Positions 28,293-37,104 of a stretch of 64,000 nt of DNA are shown here, one piece after another. Below the pieces are notes generated by a model. It had not been told where the DNA came from, did not search any database, and saw nothing but the letters and a program-made list of their open reading frames with translations. The position numbers were made by a program, and so were the translations under genes. Source of the DNA: Nostoc sp. CHAB 5834 (GTDB lineage Bacteria; Cyanobacteriota; Cyanobacteriia; Cyanobacteriales; Nostocaceae). Numbering within the stretch: the first letter of the stretch is position 1; the number at the start of each line of letters is the position of its first letter. The stretch covers positions 1-64,000 of the forward strand of contig JAIVFU010000018.1 in the NCBI GenBank assembly GCA_020829485.1. The letters run 5' to 3'.

Positions 28293-28352
28293 TCTTCAGC
28301 TAGTGAGAATATCTCGCTTGATAGCTTGTATTAATTAAAAGGAGGTTAAAAA

Positions 28353-29009
28353 ATGGGTGCATCTCACAGTATGGAAGTATCGCAGTTTTGCCTTGAGGGC
28401 AGATTTATAGATTTTGTTATTAAAGATGGCTATAAGCTTAAAGGCTTAATTCTGGGGACTCATGAAGGTGAGTCTTATATTAAACTCGCTAAACATTTAC
28501 GGGCTGCTTTTGACTTGCGCTTACCACCAGGGACTTGGCTGCAAGTTGTTGGTTATAAAGAATACGATATAAAAAAAGACAAAGTTACACTGAAAGCTGA
28601 ACGTGTGATGGCGGCGCGTTCCGAAATGGCGACAGTTCAAACCATCGCTGCACCACAAGAACCCCCATCTATTGATAATGTCAAGGTAAAACCAGCTAAA
28701 ACTAGAGCCACGATTTTGGTGTGTCAAAAATCTGATTGCATGAAACGCGGTGGTAAAGCAGTTTGTCAGGCGTTGGAGGCGGCTTTAAGCGATCGCGGTT
28801 TAGAAGACCAAGTTACAATCAAGGGCACTGGTTGTATGAAGAATTGTAAAGCTGGGCCAAACTTAGTTATGCCAGATAAAACGCGCTATAGCCGAATTCA
28901 AGCTACACAGGTTCCGGCGTTGATGGATAAGCATTTTGGTGACAAGAGTTTAGAAACGCAGCCTGAGAATTTAAAGGAAGCGGCGATATTTAATGCTAAG
29001 TTTTGCTGA
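28353..29009 (+). CDS. (2Fe-2S) ferredoxin-like protein
   Basis: 218 residues. A thioredoxin-fold [2Fe-2S] domain occupies about residues 118-195: ATILVCQKSDCMKRGGKAVC and VTIKGTGCMKNCKAGPNLVM give the cluster cysteines (C, C ... C, C). The N-terminal hundred residues (FCLEGRFIDFVIKDGYKLKG ... KAERVMAA) form a separate small domain found in cyanobacterial versions. Probably an electron carrier or redox sensor. AAGGAGG sits eight bases before the ATG, a strong ribosome site. No partner is adjacent on the same strand apart from the small gene 60 bp upstream. Confidence 0.85.
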   Translation: MGASHSMEVSQFCLEGRFIDFVIKDGYKLKGLILGTHEGESYIKLAKHLRAAFDLRLPPGTWLQVVGYKEYDIKKDKVTLKAERVMAARSEMATVQTIAAPQEPPSIDNVKVKPAKTRATILVCQKSDCMKRGGKAVCQALEAALSDRGLEDQVTIKGTGCMKNCKAGPNLVMPDKTRYSRIQATQVPALMDKHFGDKSLETQPENLKEAAIFNAKFC

Positions 29010-29126
29010 AAAATTAGCGAAATCTTGACATTCTAATGAGAAAGTTTCATAATATCTTCATCAAGTGTGTTCCATTAATACTCGGCATTCGGCTTTAGCC
29101 CAGTATTTGTAAGAGTTTCAAATTAA

Positions 29127-29206
29127 GCGATCGCCTACGATTTGTCATAAGAAAGGCAAAGTAGTAGAAGCGATCGCTTAATATTTGTATGCAATTGGGT
29201 TTAGCG
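29127..29206 (+). repeat. 80-bp direct repeat, left copy
   Basis: GCGATCGCCTACGATTTGTC ... GCAATTGGGTTTAGCG. The same sequence with an extra 21 or so bases recurs at 29469-29569, on the other side of the broken antitoxin-like gene. Confidence 0.8.
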
Positions 29207-29216
29207 AGAGCATGTC

Positions 29217-29461
29217 ATGAGCAACCTCAGCGTCCAGCTTCCTGACTCTTTGTACAAAAGTTTGCAGGAACTTGCCAAACAAGACGGCATTTCTATCGAT
29301 CAGTTTGTGGCGACAGCAGTTGCGGAAAAAATTGCTCACTAACAACTGAAATTTATCTAGGGGAGTTAGCAAAGCGAGGCAGTCGAGAAAAATACGACGC
29401 AGTTTTAGCGAAAGTACCAGATATTGAACCGGAATCTTACGATCGCTTACCTACAGCTTAA
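29217..29461 (+). pseudogene. Frameshifted RHH/CopG-like antitoxin gene
   Basis: The ATG at 29217 opens MSNLSVQLPDSLYKSLQELA then KQDGISIDQFVATAVAEKIA, a ribbon-helix-helix-like N-terminus, and stops at 29342. In the -1 frame the expected continuation follows directly: SLTTEIYLGELAKRGSREKY, then DAVLAKVPDIEPESYDRLPT, stop at 29461. One missing T at about 29337 explains the break. The full product would be about 81 residues, typical of Nostoc antitoxin-like genes. It is flanked by direct repeats and no toxin gene is nearby. Confidence 0.75.
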
Positions 29462-29468
29462 CAACAAG

Positions 29469-29569
29469 GCGATCGCCTACTATTTGTTATGAGAAAGGCA
29501 AAGTAGTAGTAGCATAGGCGTAGCCCGCCCCAGGCATCGCTTAATATTTGTATGCAATTGGGTTTAGCG
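29469..29569 (+). repeat. Direct repeat, right copy with short insert
   Basis: Same as 29127-29206 but with about 21 extra bases of the type ATAGGCGTAGCCCGCC (short dispersed repeat) inserted within the AGCGATCGC segment. Confidence 0.8.
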
Positions 29570-29671
29570 CTGGTTTGGTAGGGTGCGTTAGCAGCAGCGT
29601 AACGCATCGAAAGTATCTAAAATGATGCATTAAGAATGTAATGCACTCTACAAATTTTTAATGTTTGTAAG

Positions 29672-32488
29672 TCACTCATTGGAGTCTGAACCTGAACCCT
29701 CATTCAAGTCTGCTGAATTTTCGCCCTCAAGATTCGTCCCTTTAAGATTTGCCCCTTTAAGATTCGCTCGTACAAGAATCGCCTCTTCATGAATCGCTGC
29801 TTCAAGAATCGTCTCTTCAAGAATCGTCTCTTCAAGATTCGCGTCTTCAAGATTCGCCCCTACAAGATTCGCCCATTGAAGATTTGCCCGTTCAAGATTC
29901 GCCCGTTCAAGATTCGCCTCTTGAAGATACGCCCCTACAAGATTCGCCCCTACAAGAGTCGCCCCTACAAGAGTCGCCTGTACAAGATTCGCCCCTACAA
30001 GAGTCGCCCATTGAAGATTTGCTCTTTGAAGATACGCCTCTTCAAGATTCGCTCCTTGAAGATTCGCCTCTTCAAAATTCGCCCCTACAAGATTCGCCCA
30101 TTCAAGATTCGTCCCTTCAAGATTCGCCTTATAAAAGTCTTTGTAAACTAAAACGCAACCTTGCAAATCCAAAAAACTCAGGCAATTCAAGCAAAACACA
30201 TCAGTAAAAATATTGAGTCTTTGCCCTTGCAATCGGGAAATCCAGATACCAAAAGCTTCATGAGTATGCCATTTAATCTTTGAAACTGTCTTTGTCACTC
30301 TAGCGCAAGCATTTAAGACAGCCAACAACGCTTCTTCTGCATTTCGTGCTTGTCTATTTTCTTCTTGAAAATCAGGTCTGGGAGTCAAGCGTTCCATTGG
30401 CATTCCATGACGCAACATAAAACCAATTAGATGGCATAATGTCTGCTGCCAATTACTAACATCCGATGGATTCTGTAAACGCATTTCATCCGCGACAAAC
30501 TTAAAAAGGTATTTATCCATAGGCGATGCACCAGAGAGAATTGCCCACCTTTTTAAAGCCTCGCGTTCATCCCATCCTTCATCTGGATCGTTCTGCCGAT
30601 CTTTTAGCTTTTTATAAATGAGTTTAATTTCTCGCACAATGCGTTTTGCTGTCAAATATTCACCAAAACTCTTGTGAGTAAATTCAAAAGTTTTTTCTTG
30701 TTCTTTAACTCCACTCTCACGAAAATAAAAGGCAGTTAAAAGACGAGTTACGCCTAATTTTGCACTTTCCTGAAATTTCTCTAAAAGACTCTTTAAACTA
30801 CTGTGTTCACAATGGGCTTCAATCTCTCTAACTGTTGTTGTTCGTCCATCTCCATGCCAGGAAGCTAAAGCAATTTCTTCGAGGATGCGAACAAAGTCTT
30901 TTTCCTCAATTCCATCAATGGCCGGATGTTGATGACGCTCCCAACCGCGCTGATAAACTGCTGTGAGCAAATTTGCATAAATTGCATTCAGGTTGCCGTC
31001 TGTAGGAAATTTCTTTTGCTGGTCAAAACTCAATGCTACTAGGTAATTCAGCAAGGGTTGGGCAGTAATTTCTGTGAGATTATTTCGGGTTAACTCTTCT
31101 GGTAAGCAATCATAAGCCCGTCCGCTAGCATTGCCGTATTTCTGCCACCAAATCTGACGTTGATCTTGCTGCAACAAGTTTTGCTCATCAATGTAATTAT
31201 TTCTCTCATCTTCAGTAACAAAATAAGGCAAGATATGTAATATTTGCTGTAGTTGGCGAAAGTCGCTACTATTTGCCTGTACTACCAATTCTCGACCGCT
31301 TATTAATACTTGTAAGCAAGTTTCACGCCCATTAAACCGTTCTACTTTTCTTTGGACTTCGCGCATAAATTGTTGAGCAGTCTCAGTGGCAATTTTGCCC
31401 TGCATGGCAAGCTCATCTAAACCATCGAAGATAATCAGTAAGCGTGAATCAGCCTTATCTTTATCTAGCGGATTATGTCTGAGAGAGGTATCGTCTCGTA
31501 CAAACTTACCAACTGCCTCAACTAAATCATCTGAGGGTTCAAAATGGTGCAAAGGAATAAATAAAACCGGAATTTTTCCTTTTTCTGCTTGGTTAGCTGC
31601 AAAGATTTTGGCAAAAGAAGATTTACCACTTCCTGGGCCACCACTAATCACTCTAATGGCATCATTGCGATCGCCTTTTTCTAACCAAGCTTCTAGTTCA
31701 ATTTCTAAATCAAGAACAATTCGCTGATATTTCTCATCTTCTCTCACCCGGCGTTCAAATTCTTCTGATTTTTCACCCGCAACTTTCTGCTTATAGTAGG
31801 CGTGTAAAGGAACATAAACCTGTTTTAAACCAAAAGCTTCTAAAAGCATCGGTTCTTCAACCTGTTTTTGTAGCCAAGCTAAATAACGCTGCCATGACTG
31901 TTCCCGTTCATTGGCTTGAGTAAATGGGGTATCCAGTTCTTCTTTTAAACAAGCATATTTTTCTGGATGTTTTGCCCACTCTTCATGTAGGGCATATACA
32001 AAATAGGTAGGAAGACGATGACTAATTGTTAGTGCCTGTGCCTGATTGACGCTAAAATATTTTAACCAGTCGGCAAAAGCAGTTTTAATTGCTTCCAGAA
32101 TCGGCAAATCTTTGGGACGGCTAAAAAAATCTTGGTCAATACGCAATTCTATACTTTCTAGAGAATCGTTGAGGCGATCGCACAATAGGTCAAGATCACT
32201 CTCATTTGGTTTTTCAAACAGTAACTCTTGATTTCCTTTTACCAAACTTACTATTGCTTCTACCAAAGAACGGTAAATTAGTAACCAAGCAACTTCCTCT
32301 GGTGCTGATCCTAAACCTAGTGCTGCTGTAGCTTCTACTGCATCTTTGGCTACCTCTCCCCACTGACCAAAGACTCCATTTATTACACCTTTGCCTAGTG
32401 ATTTGAATAGTTCTTTAAAGTCAGCCTTAATGGGTTTATTCCATAATGCAACAGGTTTGCTGACTGAAAATCCAGAGGTATTGCTCAT
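29672..32488 (-). CDS. NACHT NTPase with pentapeptide-repeat C-terminus
   Basis: 938 residues. The order is: an N-terminal helical region of about 280 residues with no recognised domain; a STAND/NACHT-type NTPase with Walker A GGPGSGKSS (residues 283-291) and Walker B LLIIFDGLDE (350-359), followed by LVISGRE-type and arginine-rich helices; a helical linker; and about 25 pentapeptide repeats (A(N/T)LxxA pattern, about residues 785-925) ending in an acidic tail. STAND proteins often act as switches in signalling or antiphage defence (family knowledge). No nuclease, TIR or protease effector is recognised in the N-terminal part. Neighbours do not show an operon. Confidence 0.85.
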   Translation of the reverse strand: MSNTSGFSVSKPVALWNKPIKADFKELFKSLGKGVINGVFGQWGEVAKDAVEATAALGLGSAPEEVAWLLIYRSLVEAIVSLVKGNQELLFEKPNESDLDLLCDRLNDSLESIELRIDQDFFSRPKDLPILEAIKTAFADWLKYFSVNQAQALTISHRLPTYFVYALHEEWAKHPEKYACLKEELDTPFTQANEREQSWQRYLAWLQKQVEEPMLLEAFGLKQVYVPLHAYYKQKVAGEKSEEFERRVREDEKYQRIVLDLEIELEAWLEKGDRNDAIRVISGGPGSGKSSFAKIFAANQAEKGKIPVLFIPLHHFEPSDDLVEAVGKFVRDDTSLRHNPLDKDKADSRLLIIFDGLDELAMQGKIATETAQQFMREVQRKVERFNGRETCLQVLISGRELVVQANSSDFRQLQQILHILPYFVTEDERNNYIDEQNLLQQDQRQIWWQKYGNASGRAYDCLPEELTRNNLTEITAQPLLNYLVALSFDQQKKFPTDGNLNAIYANLLTAVYQRGWERHQHPAIDGIEEKDFVRILEEIALASWHGDGRTTTVREIEAHCEHSSLKSLLEKFQESAKLGVTRLLTAFYFRESGVKEQEKTFEFTHKSFGEYLTAKRIVREIKLIYKKLKDRQNDPDEGWDEREALKRWAILSGASPMDKYLFKFVADEMRLQNPSDVSNWQQTLCHLIGFMLRHGMPMERLTPRPDFQEENRQARNAEEALLAVLNACARVTKTVSKIKWHTHEAFGIWISRLQGQRLNIFTDVFCLNCLSFLDLQGCVLVYKDFYKANLEGTNLEWANLVGANFEEANLQGANLEEAYLQRANLQWATLVGANLVQATLVGATLVGANLVGAYLQEANLERANLERANLQWANLVGANLEDANLEETILEETILEAAIHEEAILVRANLKGANLKGTNLEGENSADLNEGSGSDSNE

Positions 32489-32530
32489 AGTTGCTGTATG
32501 ACGCTGGTAGATGTACTGAGTTAATATATT

Positions 32531-32803
32531 TCAACAAGGTTTTATCAGATTTTTTCTGAAAACCAGTAGTAAATTTAACAATTTATCTAGATAAACTTCT
32601 AATTTTAGGCTCAAAGGCTCAACGTTGAGGATAAAAGGCTTAACTTTCAGGCTCAAAGGCTCAAAGTTGAGGATAAAAGGCTTAACTTTCAGGCTCAAAG
32701 GCTCAACGTTGAGGATAAAAGGCTCAACTTTCAAGCTCAAAGGCTCAACGCTGAGGCTAAAAGGTGCAACTGTCAAGCTCAAAGGCTCAACGCTGAGGCT
32801 CAA
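32531..32803 (-). CDS. Doubtful repeat-encoded ORF
   Basis: 90 residues on the minus strand, with heptapeptide units such as VEPLSLK and VKPFILN encoded by the 21-bp array; the plus strand also has an open 72-residue frame (32625-32843) with units STLRLKG. Both arise because the repeat is a multiple of three and stop-free. No ribosome site supports either. Probably not a gene. Confidence 0.2.
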   Translation of the reverse strand: MSLSVEPLSLTVAPFSLSVEPLSLKVEPFILNVEPLSLKVKPFILNFEPLSLKVKPFILNVEPLSLKLEVYLDKLLNLLLVFRKNLIKPC

Positions 32804-32825
32804 AGGCTCAATTGTCAGGCTTAAA
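32616..32825. repeat. Ten-unit 21-bp tandem array
   Basis: Units start at 32616 and every 21 bp to 32805 with GGCTCAA at the head. Odd and even units differ: odd ones carry CTCAACGTTGAG-type palindromes (for example 32618-32629), even ones the CTTTCAGGCTCAAA type. The array therefore has a 42-bp higher period. Confidence 0.85.
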
Positions 32826-32919
32826 GGCTCAAAAATGCCCTAGCTGACTAGAAGTCGCGGCTACACAAACAAAACCTGCCTTTGCAGGTTACAAGAATCT
32901 TTTAATTTAAAATGCGAAA

Positions 32920-32942
32920 GGGGCATAACATTGTCATGCCCC
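32920..32942 (-). terminator. Terminator after the 157-residue gene
   Basis: Minus strand GGGGCATGACAATGTTATGC then CCC and TTTCGCATTTT. Stem GGGGCAT/ATGCCCC. It lies about 60 bp after the stop of the 33000 gene and would end the tubulin-cluster transcript. Confidence 0.65.
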
Positions 32943-32999
32943 CAAGAAGAACGCGTATTGTACTTAATTAATAACTGCTGCAATTGCCTATTTTATGCT

Positions 33000-33473
33000 T
33001 TAGCTGGCTGCGGCTTCGGGTTTCTTTTTCTTAGAACGGCGGCTAAACCTGCGTCCCATCTCATCAATGACTGCATCTAAACCTGTGATATCACCGCTAG
33101 CTTTGGCATAGCTATAAATTGCTAATGCTGCTGCATAAGCTTCACTACCAGCCGCTATACAAGTATCATCCACCAGTTCTTGCAGTTGGGTTAGAGACAA
33201 TAGCACCGGATACAAGTCCTCATATATTTCCAAGTCCCGGCGCATTTCTTCCAAATCAAAAGAACGAGGCAAAAAGTTAGGGTTTTGTGTCGCTACTTCT
33301 AAGGCTTTGCTGACGAAAGCCCGACTTTTATCTCCCATTTTTACTATTGTGCGTCGGTCTTCGGTGGTCAAATCAATCAAAAACGGTAACTTTTCTCTAA
33401 TTGTAGCGATCGCTTGCATGACTGCTTCTTTGTCTGCTGGGGCTAGGCTGGCACTGATCCGATTTTCTGGCAT
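33000..33473 (-). CDS. Helical hypothetical protein next to the tubulin-like gene
   Basis: 157 residues, no recognised domain. It is a soluble alpha-helical protein (IATIREKLPFLIDL, EEMRRDLEIYEDLYPVLLSL) with a basic, lysine-rich tail (RFSRRSKKKKPE), which could contact nucleic acid or acidic lipids. It has a good ribosome site (GGAGTATTAAAAATG). It follows the tubulin-like gene on the same strand after 233 bp. A family-A MITE remnant occupies this gap, so cotranscription is possible but not shown. Confidence 0.75.
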   Translation of the reverse strand: MPENRISASLAPADKEAVMQAIATIREKLPFLIDLTTEDRRTIVKMGDKSRAFVSKALEVATQNPNFLPRSFDLEEMRRDLEIYEDLYPVLLSLTQLQELVDDTCIAAGSEAYAAALAIYSYAKASGDITGLDAVIDEMGRRFSRRSKKKKPEAAAS

Positions 33474-33574
33474 TTTTAATACTCCTTTAGGATACTTAAT
33501 TTCAGTATTCCCAAAGTTAGCTGCTACAGATTAACTTGACCGTTAAATAATGAATGCAGGCTAGAACACTAATT

Positions 33575-33641
33575 AGACATCTGGTGAAATTAAATATGCG
33601 TTATCCAGAACCTTTGTAGAGACGTAGCAGTGCTACGTCTC
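33575..33641. repeat. Truncated family A MITE, copy 3
   Basis: ATT then AGACATCTGGTGAAATTAA and the palindrome GTAGAGACGTAGCA / TGCTACGTCTCTAC. The right end is lost after 33641. Related to 1029-1119 and 4434-4524. Confidence 0.65.
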
Positions 33642-33706
33642 TACATTTTCAGAACCTTAGAAGGGTAAATTAGAGCGATGCCTACGGCGGTAAACTACGC
33701 ACTAAA

Positions 33707-36700
33707 TCAATTAGGTTTAACTAATCGAGTTCCGCAGTTGCAGCAAAATTTAGACTGAGCCGGGTTTTGTACACCACACTCGACACAGAAAACATTTGCA
33801 CCTGCGACAAAAGGAGTCTCAACAGGAGCAATATTTGGTATTGGTGGCTTCTCAGGAGGAATTACAGCCTGAATAACTATAGTTTTGCTTTTGTTATCTG
33901 GTTGCAGGTTCTCAGAAATGATTAAATCTTGAATAATTGTGGCTTCACGTTTGTAATCTGGGCTATCGCTACCGCCAAGTTTTTCTAGTTCTGCTTCTCG
34001 TTGCTTCAAATAGTTTATCAACTGGTCGTATAAGGCTAGCTTGTCTTGGGCTTGGTCAGCATTGGCTAGTTTTGCCGACACTTGAAGCTGAATTGCTTCT
34101 TTGTCAGGGCGACACGCCAGCACCTCTAATACTTGTACGGCTTCTTCCCAACTAGAGGCAATTTCTACATTCTCTGTACCGATTACAGTTTCACGGATGT
34201 AGCGAATTACCTTTTCTTTGGTGTTGCGATTTTCTTCTAGCCGTAAAATACCTAATGCTCTGGCTTGCACTACTAGTTTAAAAACTCCGGGGTTTTCGGG
34301 AAACACATCCCAGAAAGGAGGTTCTTTTTGAATATGAACCGGAACTGGGAGGTCTTTGCTTTCACCTCTGAGTTGCGATCTTTTAGCTTCAATGGATTGT
34401 CCTTTCCAATCTTGATAAGATTGCCGCAACTCTCTAATACCATCTATACAGCGCAGTGAAAAACCGCCCTTTTCCTGGACAAACACAATTCGATGCTGTT
34501 CTTCTTGTCCCAGAGGGGTGATAGAATCGGCACTTCCCACTCTTTCTTGTAAATAAGGGATTAGCTTAATAGCAGTCGGCTCGCTGCTGTTGCGACCTCC
34601 CACTATGGCAACTTTGGTATTTAAGGCGGGAGTAAACCCGGCATCTGCACCTGAGAGAACTGCCTGGGATAGTAAGATTAGCGGTTGGGATTTTTGATAA
34701 GCGATGCGGATGTTGCTGCGAATTGCCTCTGGATCGTTTTGTAAGCTTTTAAAAAGGCGATCGCCTGCTGCTAAATCTTGCTTTAATCGGCTCTCTTGAG
34801 GAGATTTTTTGATTACTAGCTGGGTTTTGGCGGCAATTATTTCTTGAAAGTCGTCATAATTTACCTCTTGGAGTTGGGTAATATCGAACAACTGCATTAC
34901 TTCTTTAGCGGTGCGAGTCTGTTTCCACAGAGGACTGGCATCTTGCAAAACATCTTCTGACATTGTGGTGCAAATTTGGTTCAGTCCTATTTCATAGCGG
35001 CTTTTGCTACTTTGAGTGGCTCCTGCTAACTGCTCAATCAAGTCTTGATAAAGCAAATTGAGTTCTTCGCGGTTGTAAAGCTTAAACCCATTAATTTTTA
35101 AAGCATCAGCACTCTCTGCTTCTTTGTCGGCTTTTTGTTTAAAGTCATCGCGTAGTTGCCGCAGCTTTTGATTAAACCGCGCTAATCGCTGCTCCATGCG
35201 ATCTAGATGTTCTAAAATTCGCTCAATTACCTGTAGAGATAAACTGCGGCTTTTGCGTTGAATGATCGCAATAAAGCTGCTTTCTAAACCCGTGAGTGCT
35301 TCCTCGCAATACTTCTCCATTTGGGCTTGTTTAGTTAAGCCAAACAAACTTTTAAATTGGTTAATATCTTGGAGTGCAGCTTCATACTGCATCTGCCGAT
35401 TAATTTCGTTAGGTTGCCAAACTTTTTCTGACTCACGGCGGAACTTTTCTGAAGCATTGGCAAATAGCTGACGGACGTTAGTAATAAAAGCATCAGCAAA
35501 TTTGGGGCCCAGATTGCGATCGCGCATAATCTTGTAAAACTCTGCCTCAATCGCTTGTCTGCCTTCTTGGATAATGCGATCGCGGTTATCGTACATTTTT
35601 TGGAGAAAGTCACCATGTGTTCGTTCATCGGCGCTTAATTCTCGCAAGTGATTGGCACGATATTCATCAACTTTGGGGATGAGATAATCATCCAGAAATC
35701 TCAAAATTTTGCCTCGCTCTGTACCAATCATATTGACACCTTGATGGGTGCATTGCAATTTATTGTCGCTAGCAATTTCATTACGGATATTATTAATCCA
35801 ACCAGATATTTCTGAGATATAAGATTTATCTGCTGCCGAAGAGAGGTCTGCAATCAATTCGGCTTCTGTAAGTCGCATTTCCTTAAGAATATCTTTTTGG
35901 ATTAAATCTAAAACATTAGGTGGTAGTGACACTGACTCATTCAACCACCAATTTACTAAATCCATACTCAACCGATTGGATAGCGAATTGCGGATCTGAG
36001 CTATAGGAATTTCAATTGTGGAAAGACCAAAGCTCATGAAGTTTTTGGGATAGCCTCTACCACCTGGATCGGCCTGTGCCCAAGATCCTTTAATGTTGTC
36101 TCGAATAGAACGTTTGTGTGGAGCAAAATCAGAGGTAAGATCCAAAAAAACGTTTTGAGCAATCATTTCTCGAATTTGGTCGAGATTAAACTCACTTTCG
36201 CCATTCTTAGTGCCAACTAAATATGTAAAGTCAAAGGGAGGTAATTTATTGCGAACCTCATCCACTAAACCAGCGCTAAATTGAGATATATACTCAGTTC
36301 TGTAGTCAGAAAAGTAACTCAATTCCATCAGAGCAGCGTAGCCATTTGCGAGAACGCGATCGCCTACATTAATGCTGGCAAAAGCATTAGGCATTGGGAC
36401 AATTGCTGTAATTAAAGGGCTTCCCTGACCTTTAAGCCAGTTACGTAAGCAGTAGCCGATGTCAATTAACATACCACTGCCAGTCCCACCAGAAATTGAG
36501 CCAACGACGAAAACATTTAACCCACCACTACTAACTCTGATGTCGTACTTATCTGACATCAAACTTTCGTGACTTTTGACGCGATCGCACGCTTCCAGAA
36601 ACCGTTGTCTAATCTTGTGATAGTTATAAAAAAAGGCAAACCGACCACAGGCACGAATTTGACCTGCACCAGCTTCTAATGCTCCAATATTGCGCTCTAA

Positions 36701-37009
36701 TTCTCTTGGGAACCAAGACTCAATCCAAGGATACTTTTCCATATTGGACATAATGTCGTTGACTTCTCTACCACTGACACTTGCCCAATGTTTTTCATGA
36801 TCCTTTAATGGCGAGCCTGCTACCTCTGGATTACTAACTTTATAATCTTTATCTGTGTCAATACTAAAAAAACTAATAATTGGGAAATTATTCAAACTGC
36901 CATAAGCTTCTTCTACTAATCTTCTTACTCGTGACAAGACTTCTGTGCCTGTACCACCCACACCCACTAATACCGTGGGAACCATACTTTTTTCTTCAAC
37001 TGCTGCCAT
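33707..37009 (-). CDS. Large tubulin/FtsZ-like protein with zinc-ribbon C-terminus
   Basis: 1100 residues. The N-terminal GTPase-like part has PTVLVGVGGTGTEVLSRV (residues 11-28), a glycine-rich loop, and SGGTGSGMLIDIGYCLRNW (about 173-191), the tubulin/FtsZ signature GGTGSG. This fits the tubulin-like Pfam family (Tubulin_2). The middle (residues 300-950) is long and helical, with coiled-coil stretches. The C-terminus is a four-cysteine zinc ribbon, CVECGVQNPAQSKFCCNCG. Gene order is binding protein, VWA protein, tubulin-like, all minus strand. FtsZ itself is about 400 residues, so this is not FtsZ. Proteins of this kind have been proposed to remodel membranes; its role here is inferred only. 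Confidence 0.85.
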   Translation of the reverse strand: MAAVEEKSMVPTVLVGVGGTGTEVLSRVRRLVEEAYGSLNNFPIISFFSIDTDKDYKVSNPEVAGSPLKDHEKHWASVSGREVNDIMSNMEKYPWIESWFPRELERNIGALEAGAGQIRACGRFAFFYNYHKIRQRFLEACDRVKSHESLMSDKYDIRVSSGGLNVFVVGSISGGTGSGMLIDIGYCLRNWLKGQGSPLITAIVPMPNAFASINVGDRVLANGYAALMELSYFSDYRTEYISQFSAGLVDEVRNKLPPFDFTYLVGTKNGESEFNLDQIREMIAQNVFLDLTSDFAPHKRSIRDNIKGSWAQADPGGRGYPKNFMSFGLSTIEIPIAQIRNSLSNRLSMDLVNWWLNESVSLPPNVLDLIQKDILKEMRLTEAELIADLSSAADKSYISEISGWINNIRNEIASDNKLQCTHQGVNMIGTERGKILRFLDDYLIPKVDEYRANHLRELSADERTHGDFLQKMYDNRDRIIQEGRQAIEAEFYKIMRDRNLGPKFADAFITNVRQLFANASEKFRRESEKVWQPNEINRQMQYEAALQDINQFKSLFGLTKQAQMEKYCEEALTGLESSFIAIIQRKSRSLSLQVIERILEHLDRMEQRLARFNQKLRQLRDDFKQKADKEAESADALKINGFKLYNREELNLLYQDLIEQLAGATQSSKSRYEIGLNQICTTMSEDVLQDASPLWKQTRTAKEVMQLFDITQLQEVNYDDFQEIIAAKTQLVIKKSPQESRLKQDLAAGDRLFKSLQNDPEAIRSNIRIAYQKSQPLILLSQAVLSGADAGFTPALNTKVAIVGGRNSSEPTAIKLIPYLQERVGSADSITPLGQEEQHRIVFVQEKGGFSLRCIDGIRELRQSYQDWKGQSIEAKRSQLRGESKDLPVPVHIQKEPPFWDVFPENPGVFKLVVQARALGILRLEENRNTKEKVIRYIRETVIGTENVEIASSWEEAVQVLEVLACRPDKEAIQLQVSAKLANADQAQDKLALYDQLINYLKQREAELEKLGGSDSPDYKREATIIQDLIISENLQPDNKSKTIVIQAVIPPEKPPIPNIAPVETPFVAGANVFCVECGVQNPAQSKFCCNCGTRLVKPN

Positions 37010-37104
37010 AATTTTCTCCTTTTAATTTTTTAACTTCAACAGATGAAGCTTTATTTACCTTTGATTATTTGTTAATGGCTAACTCAAAACTTTTGCTTTC
37101 TGCC

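Noticed and set aside
29789..30207. Two plus-strand frames opposite the pentapeptide repeats
   Set aside because: They are 15-bp-repeat shadows of the NACHT protein.
32625..32843. Plus-strand heptapeptide ORF in the 21-bp array
   Set aside because: Open only because the repeat is 21 bp; no start signal.
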